Shown: in pieces, positions 37,789 through 46,406 of the stretch | Layout of the letters: the number at the start of each line of letters is the position of its first letter | Position numbering within the stretch: position 1 is the first letter of the stretch | From: Parvularcula maris | GTDB lineage: Bacteria; Pseudomonadota; Alphaproteobacteria; Caulobacterales; Parvularculaceae | Length of the DNA stretch: 64,000 nt | Reading direction: 5' to 3' | NCBI RefSeq assembly: GCF_024505085.1 | Contig: NZ_JANIBC010000002.1 | Span: forward strand, 301,016-365,015 | The notes under the pieces: model-generated | Told to the model about the DNA's origin: nothing | What the model saw: the letters and a program-made list of their open reading frames with translations, nothing else | Database searches by the model: none | Made by a program: the position numbers and the translations under genes

Positions 37789-40700
37789 TTAGAAGGTATA
37801 GCGAACGCCGACATTGTAACGCGGCCCGTTCTGGGTGGCGAAGTTCACATAGGCGGCACTGTTGCCGACCACCGTCCGGGTCTCGTTGAGGACGTTGATG
37901 CCCTCGACATAGGCGGTCAGCTTGTCCGTGACATCGTAGCTCGCGCTGAAGTCGAGCTGGCCGTAGGCCTCGACGAAGAGCGGGTTGTTGGCTTCGCCGT
38001 TCACCCCGAAGGTCGAGGCCAGGAACTCGTCGCGCCAGTTATAGGCGAGACGGGCCTGGATACCGTCCTTGTCGTAGAAGCCGACGAGGTTGTAGCTGTC
38101 CGACAGACCGGTGAGGGCGAAGACCTGCTCACCCGACCCTGCGCTGGCCGCGCCGGGCTGGTTCGGATCGAAGGTCACGTCGCCGTCCACGATCGTATAG
38201 TTGGCGATAAAGCCGAAGCCGGTCTCGCCGAAGACATGCTGCCAGGCGAACTCCCAGCCGTCCACCGAGCGGGTTTCCTCGTCATTGATCGGACGGTTGA
38301 TCTGGAACTGCAGCAGCGGATCCTCACCGGCCACACCGAAGATGTTGCCTGTGGTGTTCCCGGCAACATCCGTACCCGTCACCTCGAAAGTGTTCGGATC
38401 GGCATTGTCGAAGATCCACTGCCGGATGGCGACCAGGTCTTCATCCGACCCCAAAGCAGCGACCGCTGCGTTCCAGCGCGCACCGCCGACGGGGGTGTAG
38501 ATGTCGAACGGCGTGTCAAAGATCGTCTCGACACCGTTGAAGTTCTCGACCTCTTTCCAGAAGTAGCCCACCGAGATGTAGCTCGCGTCGTTGTAGTAGT
38601 ACTCCGCAGAGAAATCGAGGTTGGTCGAGAGAAACGGCTCGAGAGCGGGGTTGCCCGCGCTGCCGTCGCCCCCGTCAATGCGGAAGAGCTGCGCCACGGT
38701 CTGACCACCCTGAATGTCCGCATAGGACGGACGGGTCATTGTCTTGCTGTAGGACGCACGCAGAACGACATCGTCATGCGGGTTGACCTGGAAGTCGATG
38801 GCCGGGAGCCAGAAGTCGTAGTCGCCTTCGAGCTGCGTGAAGTCGCGGTTCTCGGGATCGTTGACGCCCAAGAGACCGAACTCGTTGGCCGCGACCCACT
38901 GGGTGCCCGTGGGGATCGGAACGAGCGCTTCCGAGGTGACATCCGTCTGCTCGTAGCGCACACCGGCGATGATGCTGGCGGGCATCGAGCCGATCATGAA
39001 CTCGGTGTCGATCTCGATGAAGGCCGAGTAGCTCTCTTCCTCGGTGCGCCGGTCGGTCGCCACGGGAACGTCGTTGATGCAGTTGCCATCGCCGCCACAG
39101 ATCGGACCGAAGGTGCCGATGGACTGGTCCATGATGGAAATGAGGCGCTCGAAGTCCACCACGAAGAACTCGCCGGGAATGCCCTGATAGCCGCCAAACT
39201 GATCGAAGTTCGATGCCAGATTGGTCCGCTCCCAGATATCGTCGGGGTAGTCGTCCGGCGAGCCGACGCCGCCCCAGCTATCACGCTGGTTGTTGGAGAA
39301 GGTCGATTGGAAGTCGTTCTTCGTCGCTGTCAGACCGAAGTCGATGCTGCGGACGATCGACTCGTCGAAGGCGTAGGTCGCGACGATCTGCGCCTGGTCG
39401 ATCTCGGTGCGGATGAAGCTGTCCTGGAAGGTCGAGCCGGTGCCGAGCATGCGCGCGGCGGCGATGTTGCTCGATCCGTCCTGGAAACCGAGGGCCAGGG
39501 TGGGGATCTCGGTGCGGAAGTCGAGGTCCTGACGCCTCAGGCTGAAATCCGCCGTGGACACCACGCCGGACGTGCCGAACGGGCTGTTCGAGCCGGACTC
39601 GGCGCTGGAGCTGTGAATGTCGAAGACGACGCTGAGGTTCTCGGTCGCCTCCCACTCGGCGTTGAAGCCCACGGAGTTCTTCTCGCTGAGCGTGCCGGTG
39701 CGCGCCGTGCCCATGGAGAGGTCGGTGCCCGCATCGCCGAAGTCCTCGTTGTAGAAGAGGATGTCGGAGATCGGGCCGTCGCCCCATGCGCTGGTCGTGT
39801 TGCCGTGGTTGAACCAGACCGAGAGGTCCGAGGTCCGGGTATCGATCTCGTTGCGCGAGTAGAAGTAGTCGAGGGTGGTCGTCAGCGTATCGATCGGGCG
39901 GTACTGAAGCGAGACCTGGCCGTTGATCCGCTCACGCTCGATGCCGACGAGGCTATAGTTCGCGTTCTGGGGAACGGCGTAGACGTCGTTGTCGCCGGGG
40001 CGGTTCTCAGCGCGTCCGTCGCGGGGCAGCGTGCCCCAGTTGTTGTCGGAGCCGAGATAGGCACCGCGCCACCCGCTGGTGGTGCCGAACTGGGCGAAGC
40101 CGCTCTCGCGCTTCTGGTAGGCACCGGTGATCGCCACACCGACTTTGTCTTCGAGGAAGGTGTTCGAGTAGAAGCCGGAGAACTCAGGGGTCACGGCAGG
40201 ATCACCGCCGTCGAGCTCGGTGATCGAATCGTCGATCACCGCCTTGGCGCCGAGTGAGAGCTTCATGCCGGGAGCATCGAGCGGACGCGCGGTGAGGATG
40301 TTCAGTGTCGAGCCAATACCGCCGGTGGGCAGGGCCGCGCGGCCTGTCTTGTAGACCCGGACGCCGGCGATGCCTTCCGAAGCGAGGTCGGCGAAGTCGA
40401 AGCTCCGCGAGGACGGCGCGCCGCCTTCGAGGAAGGCCGTCGGCATCTGACGACCGTTGAGGAGGACGAGGTTGTACTGGGGACCGAAGCCGCGGACGGT
40501 GACGGTGCTGCCCTCGCCGTTACGCCGGTCGATGGAGACGCCGGAGATACGCTGCAGCGACTCGGCGAGGTTGGTGTCCGGAAACTCGCCGATGTCCTCG
40601 GCGGTGATGGCATCGACCACGCCCTGGCCGTCGCGCTTGATGTCCGAGCTAGCAGCCAGCGCCTTGCGGATGCCGCGGACGATGATCACGTCGTCGGCGA

Positions 40701-40836
40701 GCGCCGTATCGGCGGAGTTTCCTTCCTCTGCCTCCACGTCCTGGGCGAAGGCCGGCGCCGTGACCGCCAGCGCCGAAAGGCTCGTGAATAGAGCCAGCGA
40801 AGTCTTCAGACCTCTGATGTTCGTTCCTTGTTTCAC
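37789..40836 (-). CDS. TonB-dependent receptor, carbohydrate-type
   Basis: A 1015-residue outer-membrane receptor. A GTG start at 40836 with GGGAGGG upstream leads a signal peptide ending APAFAQ. The plug domain follows (DVIIVRGIRKALAASSDIKR, DTNLAESLQRISGVSIDRR, TVRGFGPQYNLVLLNGR), then a long beta-barrel ending in the aromatic residue of GVRYTF. Size and plug motifs match the Caulobacter/Xanthomonas-type receptors often tied to oligosaccharide uptake. It lies 27 bp after the GH16 gene in the same direction, so the predicted cargo is a beta-glucan oligosaccharide. It probably depends on TonB-ExbBD encoded elsewhere. Confidence 0.94.
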   Translation of the reverse strand: MKQGTNIRGLKTSLALFTSLSALAVTAPAFAQDVEAEEGNSADTALADDVIIVRGIRKALAASSDIKRDGQGVVDAITAEDIGEFPDTNLAESLQRISGVSIDRRNGEGSTVTVRGFGPQYNLVLLNGRQMPTAFLEGGAPSSRSFDFADLASEGIAGVRVYKTGRAALPTGGIGSTLNILTARPLDAPGMKLSLGAKAVIDDSITELDGGDPAVTPEFSGFYSNTFLEDKVGVAITGAYQKRESGFAQFGTTSGWRGAYLGSDNNWGTLPRDGRAENRPGDNDVYAVPQNANYSLVGIERERINGQVSLQYRPIDTLTTTLDYFYSRNEIDTRTSDLSVWFNHGNTTSAWGDGPISDILFYNEDFGDAGTDLSMGTARTGTLSEKNSVGFNAEWEATENLSVVFDIHSSSAESGSNSPFGTSGVVSTADFSLRRQDLDFRTEIPTLALGFQDGSSNIAAARMLGTGSTFQDSFIRTEIDQAQIVATYAFDESIVRSIDFGLTATKNDFQSTFSNNQRDSWGGVGSPDDYPDDIWERTNLASNFDQFGGYQGIPGEFFVVDFERLISIMDQSIGTFGPICGGDGNCINDVPVATDRRTEEESYSAFIEIDTEFMIGSMPASIIAGVRYEQTDVTSEALVPIPTGTQWVAANEFGLLGVNDPENRDFTQLEGDYDFWLPAIDFQVNPHDDVVLRASYSKTMTRPSYADIQGGQTVAQLFRIDGGDGSAGNPALEPFLSTNLDFSAEYYYNDASYISVGYFWKEVENFNGVETIFDTPFDIYTPVGGARWNAAVAALGSDEDLVAIRQWIFDNADPNTFEVTGTDVAGNTTGNIFGVAGEDPLLQFQINRPINDEETRSVDGWEFAWQHVFGETGFGFIANYTIVDGDVTFDPNQPGAASAGSGEQVFALTGLSDSYNLVGFYDKDGIQARLAYNWRDEFLASTFGVNGEANNPLFVEAYGQLDFSASYDVTDKLTAYVEGINVLNETRTVVGNSAAYVNFATQNGPRYNVGVRYTF

Positions 40837-40863
40837 GTTGCCCTCCCTGGCGGTGTGTTCTCG

Positions 40864-41862
40864 TTAGCGAGCCTGGGTTTCCCACGGCCCTTGGGGTTTC
40901 CCGTTCCACTCGGTATCGGTGAGACAGGCCTTGCCGCTTTCGCGGTCTCCACGGCACTCCTCCACGCGCACCCAGTCGATGAGCAGGCGGGAGGGGAACG
41001 ACTTCCGATCGAAGCCGCCATCGTTGGATTTCTCGGCGAGGTTGCCCCCCACCGCGTAGTTCAGCATCAGGTAGAAGGGCTGGTCGAAGGGCGCGAAGCT
41101 CCGCCCTCGAGCCTCTTCGGATGCGGTATGCCACTCATCGGCGTCGATGCGCATGAAGAGCTCGCCATCGACCAGCCACTGAATGCGATCCTCCGCCCAC
41201 TCGACCGTGTAGACATGCCAGTCGTCAGCAGGCGTTCCTTCAGCCATCTCGTCTGCTTTGAGGAAGAGGTAGGTGTTGTCGGGCGCTCTATCGCCGAAGT
41301 GAAGGGCGCCGGAGGTCCGGGTCTCGATACCCGCCTCGCACTCCTCGCAAGGCGTGCCGAGATTGACCGCCTCCATGATGTCGATCTCGCCCGAAAGCGG
41401 CCACTGACCGTAGACGCTGCTCTCCGGCATCATCCAGAAGGCCGGCCAGGTACCCTGCCCTTCGGGAAGCTTCATGCGTGCGGAGAAACGGCCGTACTTC
41501 CATGAAGCCAGACCCTTCGTGCGGACCTTGCCCGACGTGTAGCGCCTGGTCGTCTCGCCCTCGCCGAGATAGGCGAGCTCGTCCGGGTAGGTCGGACCGG
41601 TGAAGCGCTCGCGCTTGGCGATGAGATGGAGCGCGCCGTCTTCGACGCGGATGTTGCGCTGACGGTCCGTATAGCACTGGCGCTCGTTATTGCCGCCGCC
41701 CCAGCAGGAGATTTCAGGCTGCCACTTGCTGCGGTCCAGCTCCGTGCCGTCAAAATCGTCCTGCCAGACGACTTCCCACTGGGCATCGTCAGAGGCTGCC
41801 CGAGCCTCTTCCACGCCATACAGTATGCTGAACAGCCCGAAGGCTGCTGCCGCAAGCGACAC
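40864..41862 (-). CDS. Secreted GH16 beta-glucanase (laminarinase-like)
   Basis: A glycoside hydrolase family 16 enzyme of about 332 residues. The catalytic motif E-I-D-I-M-E spans residues 159-164 (Glu159 nucleophile, Glu164 acid/base), within WPLSGEIDIME. Flanking landmarks are SGKVRTKGLASWKYGRFSAR, WPAFWMM, WHVYTVEW and the C-terminal IDWVRVEE. This pattern fits endo-1,3(4)-beta-glucanases. I chose the GTG at 41862, 7 bases after GGGAGGA, which gives a hydrophobic leader; a GTG at 41901 would add a charged extension. Paired direct repeats (41952-41986) and a TATAAA box upstream suggest control by the nearby LytTR regulator. Confidence 0.93.
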   Translation of the reverse strand: MSLAAAAFGLFSILYGVEEARAASDDAQWEVVWQDDFDGTELDRSKWQPEISCWGGGNNERQCYTDRQRNIRVEDGALHLIAKRERFTGPTYPDELAYLGEGETTRRYTSGKVRTKGLASWKYGRFSARMKLPEGQGTWPAFWMMPESSVYGQWPLSGEIDIMEAVNLGTPCEECEAGIETRTSGALHFGDRAPDNTYLFLKADEMAEGTPADDWHVYTVEWAEDRIQWLVDGELFMRIDADEWHTASEEARGRSFAPFDQPFYLMLNYAVGGNLAEKSNDGGFDRKSFPSRLLIDWVRVEECRGDRESGKACLTDTEWNGKPQGPWETQAR

Positions 41863-41902
41863 GCCACATTCCTCCCGATCGAGCGGGTTCTGCTCCCGCA
41901 CA

Positions 41903-41910
41903 TTTTTATA
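41903..41910 (-). promoter_or_regulatory. Possible -10 element of the GH16-TonB receptor promoter
   Basis: TATAAAAA on the minus strand, an AT-rich island in GC-rich DNA, lies about 40 bp upstream of the GH16 GTG and about 42 bp downstream of the paired operator. No good -35 hexamer is visible, as expected for an activator-dependent promoter. Confidence 0.4.
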
Positions 41911-41951
41911 CGTTAAGAGGACAACACCGAGCGGCTCATCTCAAGCGCCTT

Positions 41952-41986
41952 GCGGTAGAACGGACTTCTCCTGCGCCGAAGCGGAC
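41952..41986 (-). promoter_or_regulatory. Paired direct repeat upstream of GH16 gene (putative LytTR operator)
   Basis: Two copies, GCGGTAGAACGGAC (41952-41965) and GCGCCGAAGCGGAC (41973-41986), start exactly 21 bp apart, about two DNA turns. The shared core is ARCGGAC (GTCCGYT on the minus strand). The same arrangement occurs upstream of the GH3 gene. LytTR-type regulators bind two direct half-sites with about this period. Confidence 0.6.
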
Positions 41987-42059
41987 CAAACCGGATCATC
42001 TGCCGCAGACTGTGCGAAAGAGTGGCGCTGTTTCGCCGCACCCTTTCGCGCCTGCAGCA

Positions 42060-44297
42060 TCACCGCTCACTGAGGGTGAAGCTCGCGGAGAGCGCCGTGT
42101 CCGAGGACCCGCCGACCATCACGTCGAACGCACCCGGCTCGACCAGGAACTCGCCTCTCGGGTCGTAGAAGCCCAGCTCCTTTTCGGTCAGCTCGAACCG
42201 GATAGTCCGCGACTGACCGGGCCGCAGGGAGACCTTCTCGAAGCCTTTCAGCTCCTTGACCGGCCTGCTGACGCTGGCCACCCGGTCGCGGATATAGAGC
42301 TGCGCGACCTCCTTGGCCTCGTGGTTGCCTGTATTGCGAAGCCGGACGGAGACCTCGAAGCCGTTGCCCTTCTCCCGCACGCGCAGGCGGTCGTATTCGA
42401 AGGAGGAGTAGCTCAGTCCGTGTCCGAACGGATAGAGCGGCGCGTTGCTCTCATCCATGTAGTGGGACCAGAAGACCTCCGTGCGCGGACCGGGGCGGCC
42501 CGTGTTCAAGGCGTTGTAGTAGATGGGGATCTGTCCCACCGAACGGGGGAAGGTCATGGGCAGCTTGCCGCTGGGCGAGACCTTGCCGGTGAGAAGGTTG
42601 GCGAGCGCCGTGCCGCTCTCCTGACCCAGATGCCAGGCTTGGAGGATGGCGGGCACGTTCTCGTCAGCCCAGGTCAGCACCAAGGGCCGCCCGCTCATCA
42701 CCACCAGCACCGTGTTGGGGTTGGCTTCGACCACCTTCTCCAGAAGCTCCTGCTGCAGGCCCGGAAATCCGAGCTCCGCGCGGCTTCGCGCCTCGCCGCT
42801 GTGATAGGCGTCCTCGCCGAGGACCAGCACCACCTTGTCGGCGGCGGCCGCCGCGCGCACCGCCTCCTCCATGCCGGAGCGGTCGGTCATGTTGACCTCG
42901 ATCTCGGTGGCGAAGTTCGTGTCGCTGGTCTCCAGCACGACGCCGGGCTCATGGTCGAAGGCGATACCAGCGGCTTCGAACCCCTCCACCACCGAGACGG
43001 CGCTGTCCTTCTCAGCCTTCGCGCGCCAGTTGCCCAGGGGGCTGTCCTTATCGTCGGCCAGCGGTCCGATCAGGGCGATGCGCTCGCCCTCTTTGAGGGG
43101 TAGCAGCCCGCCCTCGTTCTTGAGAAGCACGGCCGATTCCTCGGCGACCCGCCGCGAGACGTCGCGGTGCTCGGGGTCGCTGAGCACCTCGGCCTCCCGC
43201 GCCTCGTCGATATAACGGAAAGGGTCGTCGAAGAGCCCCAGATCCACCTTCGCCTGCAGCACCCGGCGCACCGCATCGTCCACCAGCCCCTCATCCACGA
43301 TGCCTGTCTCGACCAAGCCTTCGAGATGCTCGAAATAGGCGTAGCTCTCCATGTCCATATCCGATCCGCCGAGGATCGAGAGCCTCGCTGCGTCCTCGAG
43401 ATCGGCTGCGAAACCGTGGTCGATCATCTCGCGGCCTGAGCCCCAGTCGGAGACGACGAAGCCCTCGAACCCCCACCGGTCCTTGAGGATGTCGCGCTGC
43501 AGGAAATCATCCGCCGTCGCCGGAATGCCGTTGAGGGTGTTGAAGGCGTTCATCACCGTGAGCGCCCCCGCCTCCTCGATCCCGGCCTTGAAGGGCGGCA
43601 GCACCGTGTTGAAGAGGGTCACCGTGCCGAGCTCGGCGGCGTTGTAGTCCTTGCCCGCCTCGGCAAACCCGTAGGCCGCGAAGTGCTTGAGGCAGGCCGC
43701 GATCGTGTCGACGGCGGAGAGGTCCTCGCCCTGGAAACCCCTCACCCGCGCCACCGCGATGCGCGAGCCAAGATAGGGGTCCTCGCCCGCGCCCTCCATC
43801 ACCCGGCCCCAGCGCGGATCGCGGCTGATGTCGACCATGGGCGCGAAGGTCCAGTTGAGCCCTTGGGCCGCGGCTTCCTCGGCAGCGACCGCGGCGCTCT
43901 GGCCGATGAGGTCCATATTCCAGCTCGCCGCCTCAGCTAGAGGGATCGGGAACATCGTTTTGTGACCGTGGATCACGTCATAGGCGAAGACCATGGGGAT
44001 CTTCAGCCGCGAGTTCTCCATCGCGTAGGTCTGGATGGTGCGCACATCCTCCGCCCCCACCACGTTGAGCATCGAGCCGACGATGCCCTTCTCGACGGCT
44101 GCGAACTTCCGCTCTTCCATATCACCCGTAGGTGCCGGCCCGGTGGGGTCCCAGAAGCCGTTGAACTGGACGAGCTGACCGACCTTCTCCTCCAGCGTCA
44201 TCCGGTCGAGCAGCGCCTCGACATCGGTGCCCGCTTCCTCCGCAGGCTGAGCGGAACCGATGGCGAGGGCGGCAAAGGAGACGAAGGCGTTCAGCAT
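42060..44297 (-). CDS. GH3 beta-glucosidase
   Basis: A 745-residue family-3 glycoside hydrolase, BglX-like, with a short signal peptide (MLNAFVSFAALAIGSA). The (beta/alpha)8 domain contains RDPRWGRVMEGAGEDPYLG, CLKHFAAYG and the nucleophile Asp284 in FVVSDWGSG. The second domain has LVLGEDAYHSGEARSR and the LPMTFPRSVGQIP segment. A fibronectin-III-like C-terminal domain follows YPFGHGLSYSSF. It would release glucose from beta-glucan oligosaccharides produced by the GH16 enzyme. It is transcribed with the locus, 197 bp upstream of the GH16 start, and has its own putative LytTR operator. Confidence 0.95.
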   Translation of the reverse strand: MLNAFVSFAALAIGSAQPAEEAGTDVEALLDRMTLEEKVGQLVQFNGFWDPTGPAPTGDMEERKFAAVEKGIVGSMLNVVGAEDVRTIQTYAMENSRLKIPMVFAYDVIHGHKTMFPIPLAEAASWNMDLIGQSAAVAAEEAAAQGLNWTFAPMVDISRDPRWGRVMEGAGEDPYLGSRIAVARVRGFQGEDLSAVDTIAACLKHFAAYGFAEAGKDYNAAELGTVTLFNTVLPPFKAGIEEAGALTVMNAFNTLNGIPATADDFLQRDILKDRWGFEGFVVSDWGSGREMIDHGFAADLEDAARLSILGGSDMDMESYAYFEHLEGLVETGIVDEGLVDDAVRRVLQAKVDLGLFDDPFRYIDEAREAEVLSDPEHRDVSRRVAEESAVLLKNEGGLLPLKEGERIALIGPLADDKDSPLGNWRAKAEKDSAVSVVEGFEAAGIAFDHEPGVVLETSDTNFATEIEVNMTDRSGMEEAVRAAAAADKVVLVLGEDAYHSGEARSRAELGFPGLQQELLEKVVEANPNTVLVVMSGRPLVLTWADENVPAILQAWHLGQESGTALANLLTGKVSPSGKLPMTFPRSVGQIPIYYNALNTGRPGPRTEVFWSHYMDESNAPLYPFGHGLSYSSFEYDRLRVREKGNGFEVSVRLRNTGNHEAKEVAQLYIRDRVASVSRPVKELKGFEKVSLRPGQSRTIRFELTEKELGFYDPRGEFLVEPGAFDVMVGGSSDTALSASFTLSER

Positions 44298-44366
44298 GGG
44301 CGTTCCTCATGGGCTTGTTCTGTTTGCCCCACTCTTCGAAAAGAAGACCGGCGCGGCAAGGCCAGC

Positions 44367-44401
44367 GCGGTGAAGCGGACTTTTCCAGCGGTGAAACGGA
44401 C
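44367..44401 (-). promoter_or_regulatory. Paired direct repeat upstream of GH3 gene (putative LytTR operator)
   Basis: GCGGTGAAGCGGAC (44367-44380) and GCGGTGAAACGGAC (44388-44401) differ at one base and start 21 bp apart. They lie 70-104 bp upstream of the GH3 ATG, between it and the LytTR regulator gene. The core ARCGGAC is shared with the pair upstream of the GH16 gene. Confidence 0.65.
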
Positions 44402-44420
44402 AGGACCGATCACCGAGACT

Positions 44421-45179
44421 TCATTTCATCCGGCCTGACAGCGTCTTGACGCCGTCACGGTAGGTCCGGCTGGACTTCACCTCGGCCCCGCTCTCCAGCA
44501 CGATCCGGGCCTCTCCCTTGGTCATCGGGTGGATCTCCCGAACCCACGCTGCCGAGACGATGGCCGAGCGGTGCACGCGGATGAAAAGGTCTGCCGGGAG
44601 CTCGTTCTGAAGCCGGTTCATCGGCCTTCTGACGGCGTACTCACGGTCCTTGGTATGCAGCAGGCAGTAGTCGCCAGCGGCCTCGATCCAGCCGATCTCC
44701 TCGAAGCGCAACACATAGGTCCGCCCGCCATCCCTGACGCTGATGGTGGGAACGTTGGCGGCGCGGTCCTGGCTTTCCGGCGGGTAGACGGCCAGCGCCT
44801 TGCTGGGTCCGCCGATCACCCGGTGGAGGCGCAGCGCCTTCTCCACGGCCCTTCCCACCCGTTCCTGATCGAGGGGTTTGAGGAGGAAGTCGATGGCGTC
44901 CACATCGAACGCCTCGAGCGCGTATTCGGGATGGGCCGTGGCGAAAATCAGCAGCGGCTTGGGCTCGGCGGTCAGCCTGCGGTAGGCCTCGACCCCCGAC
45001 CGGCCCGGCATCTCCACGTCGAAGACCGTTAAATCCACCCCGCCGCGGTCGATGACGGCTGCTGCTTCGTCAATGGACTGGACGGCGGCCACCACCTCGA
45101 TCTCACCGGTGGCGATCAGGAGATCGCGCATCAGTTCAAGCGCCGGAGGCTCGTCGTCGCAGATCACGGTTTTCAGCAT
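44421..45179 (-). CDS. LytTR-family response regulator
   Basis: A 252-residue two-component regulator. The receiver domain (1-120) has the acidic pair Asp8/Asp9, phospho-acceptor Asp54 (LTVFDVEMPG) and Lys in FLLKPLD. A LytTR DNA-binding domain (about 150-250) follows: YVLRFEEIGWIEAAGDYC, RRPMNRLQNELP, FIRVHRSAIVS. The ATG at 45179 is used; the longer frame upstream is a shadow of the kinase gene. It is divergent from the LytS-type kinase (90 bp) and directly upstream of the GH3 gene, so it is the natural candidate to bind the repeats at 44367-44401 and 41952-41986. Confidence 0.94.
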   Translation of the reverse strand: MLKTVICDDEPPALELMRDLLIATGEIEVVAAVQSIDEAAAVIDRGGVDLTVFDVEMPGRSGVEAYRRLTAEPKPLLIFATAHPEYALEAFDVDAIDFLLKPLDQERVGRAVEKALRLHRVIGGPSKALAVYPPESQDRAANVPTISVRDGGRTYVLRFEEIGWIEAAGDYCLLHTKDREYAVRRPMNRLQNELPADLFIRVHRSAIVSAAWVREIHPMTKGEARIVLESGAEVKSSRTYRDGVKTLSGRMK

Positions 45180-45269
45180 CGCTAACGCGGCGTTGTGGAC
45201 CCGACCGCTCATCCTTGTCCAGAGCTTGCCTGTCTTCGCAAAGGGCGCACTTGCCTCTAGACTGCTGCC

Positions 45270-46406
45270 ATGTCGCTGTTTCCGAACCTGCCCCACTCCC
45301 CGGCCCTGCGTTCCCGCGAGGGGCAGTACTGGATCTCTCAAGTCGTGGGATGGGCCGGGCTGGCGCTCCTCAGCTATCTCAGCCTGACGCTGTGGTACAA
45401 TCCGGGCGAGCTGGTACCGGCATTCCACACCATCCTCCAGTCCGTCCTTGGGCTGATGGTCAGCCACGTGCTGCGGCTGGTATCGAGGTGGTCCTGGAGG
45501 AAACCTCTCTCTTTGAGGGTCGGCGTCAATATCCTCGGCGTGGCGATGGCGGCCCTGGTCTGGACCGCGCTGCGCCTCCAGACCTTCACCTGGCTCACCG
45601 GCGAGGTGGTCAATCCGGGCGATTGGGGCGGCTGGTTCTTCGCCTCGATGATGGTCTTCGGCTCCTGGCTCTTCTGCTACCACGCGGTAAAATTCTACCG
45701 CCAGGCGATCGAACAGCGCGAGCGGGCGCAGCAGGAGAAGGTCAAACGGCTCGAAGCCGAGGCGTTGTTCCGTGAGACGAAGATGCGCATGCTGCAGTAC
45801 CAGCTCAACCCGCATTTTCTCTTCAACGCCCTCAACTCGGTCACTGCCAGGGTCCACAGGGGGGACCAGAAAAGCGCCGTGCTGATGCTGAGCCGGATCG
45901 GCGAGTTTTTACGGCTCTCCTTGGAGCAGGACGAAAGACTTCAGCACACGCTGGAAGAGGAAGAGGAGATGGTCTGTCTCTATCTCGAGATCGAGAAGGC
46001 GCGGTTCGGAGACCGCCTCGTCACCCACTTCCGGATCGACGAGAACGCCAGCCGGGCCGTTGTCCCGACCCTGCTTCTCCAGCCCCTGGTGGAGAACGCG
46101 ATCAAGCACGGCGTGAGCCTCTCCCTCAGGACGACGACCATCGAAGTCGTCGCGGAACGGCGCGGAGACCGCCTCCACCTCTGCGTCAGGGATGACGGCT
46201 CGGGCAACCCCTCCGAAGGGCGCGTTCTCGCATCCCGGCGGGAGGGGATAGGGCTCAACAATGTGGAGGAGCGGCTGAGCTCCACCTATAGGGGCGATTT
46301 TACCCTGACCTACGGGCCGAGGACGGACCAGGGTTTCAAGGTGCTGATCGACGTCCCGTTCAGGGAGCTCTCCTTCGAAGAGGCCGGCCTGGAGGCCGCA
46401 GAGTAG
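45270..46406 (+). CDS. LytS-type sensor histidine kinase
   Basis: A 378-residue membrane kinase. About four hydrophobic segments (roughly residues 21-43, 52-72, 83-103, 119-142) make an integral sensor region without a recognised input domain. A short coiled coil (about 145-172) and the His_kinase domain follow, with phospho-acceptor His182 in QLNPHFLFNALNS. The ATP-binding part has LLLQPLVENAIKHG and RDDGSGN, then GIGLNNVEERL. It is divergent from the LytTR regulator and abuts the convergent ABC ATPase gene with no gap. The signal is unknown but probably relates to glucan availability. Confidence 0.93.
   Translation: MSLFPNLPHSPALRSREGQYWISQVVGWAGLALLSYLSLTLWYNPGELVPAFHTILQSVLGLMVSHVLRLVSRWSWRKPLSLRVGVNILGVAMAALVWTALRLQTFTWLTGEVVNPGDWGGWFFASMMVFGSWLFCYHAVKFYRQAIEQRERAQQEKVKRLEAEALFRETKMRMLQYQLNPHFLFNALNSVTARVHRGDQKSAVLMLSRIGEFLRLSLEQDERLQHTLEEEEEMVCLYLEIEKARFGDRLVTHFRIDENASRAVVPTLLLQPLVENAIKHGVSLSLRTTTIEVVAERRGDRLHLCVRDDGSGNPSEGRVLASRREGIGLNNVEERLSSTYRGDFTLTYGPRTDQGFKVLIDVPFRELSFEEAGLEAAE

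Noticed and set aside
37720-40257. Open reading frame of 845 codons on the plus strand
   Set aside because: It is exactly antisense to the TonB receptor gene, has a shadow-type composition (Val/Glu/Arg/Asp rich) and no domain. The receptor on the minus strand has a ribosome-binding site, signal peptide and motifs.
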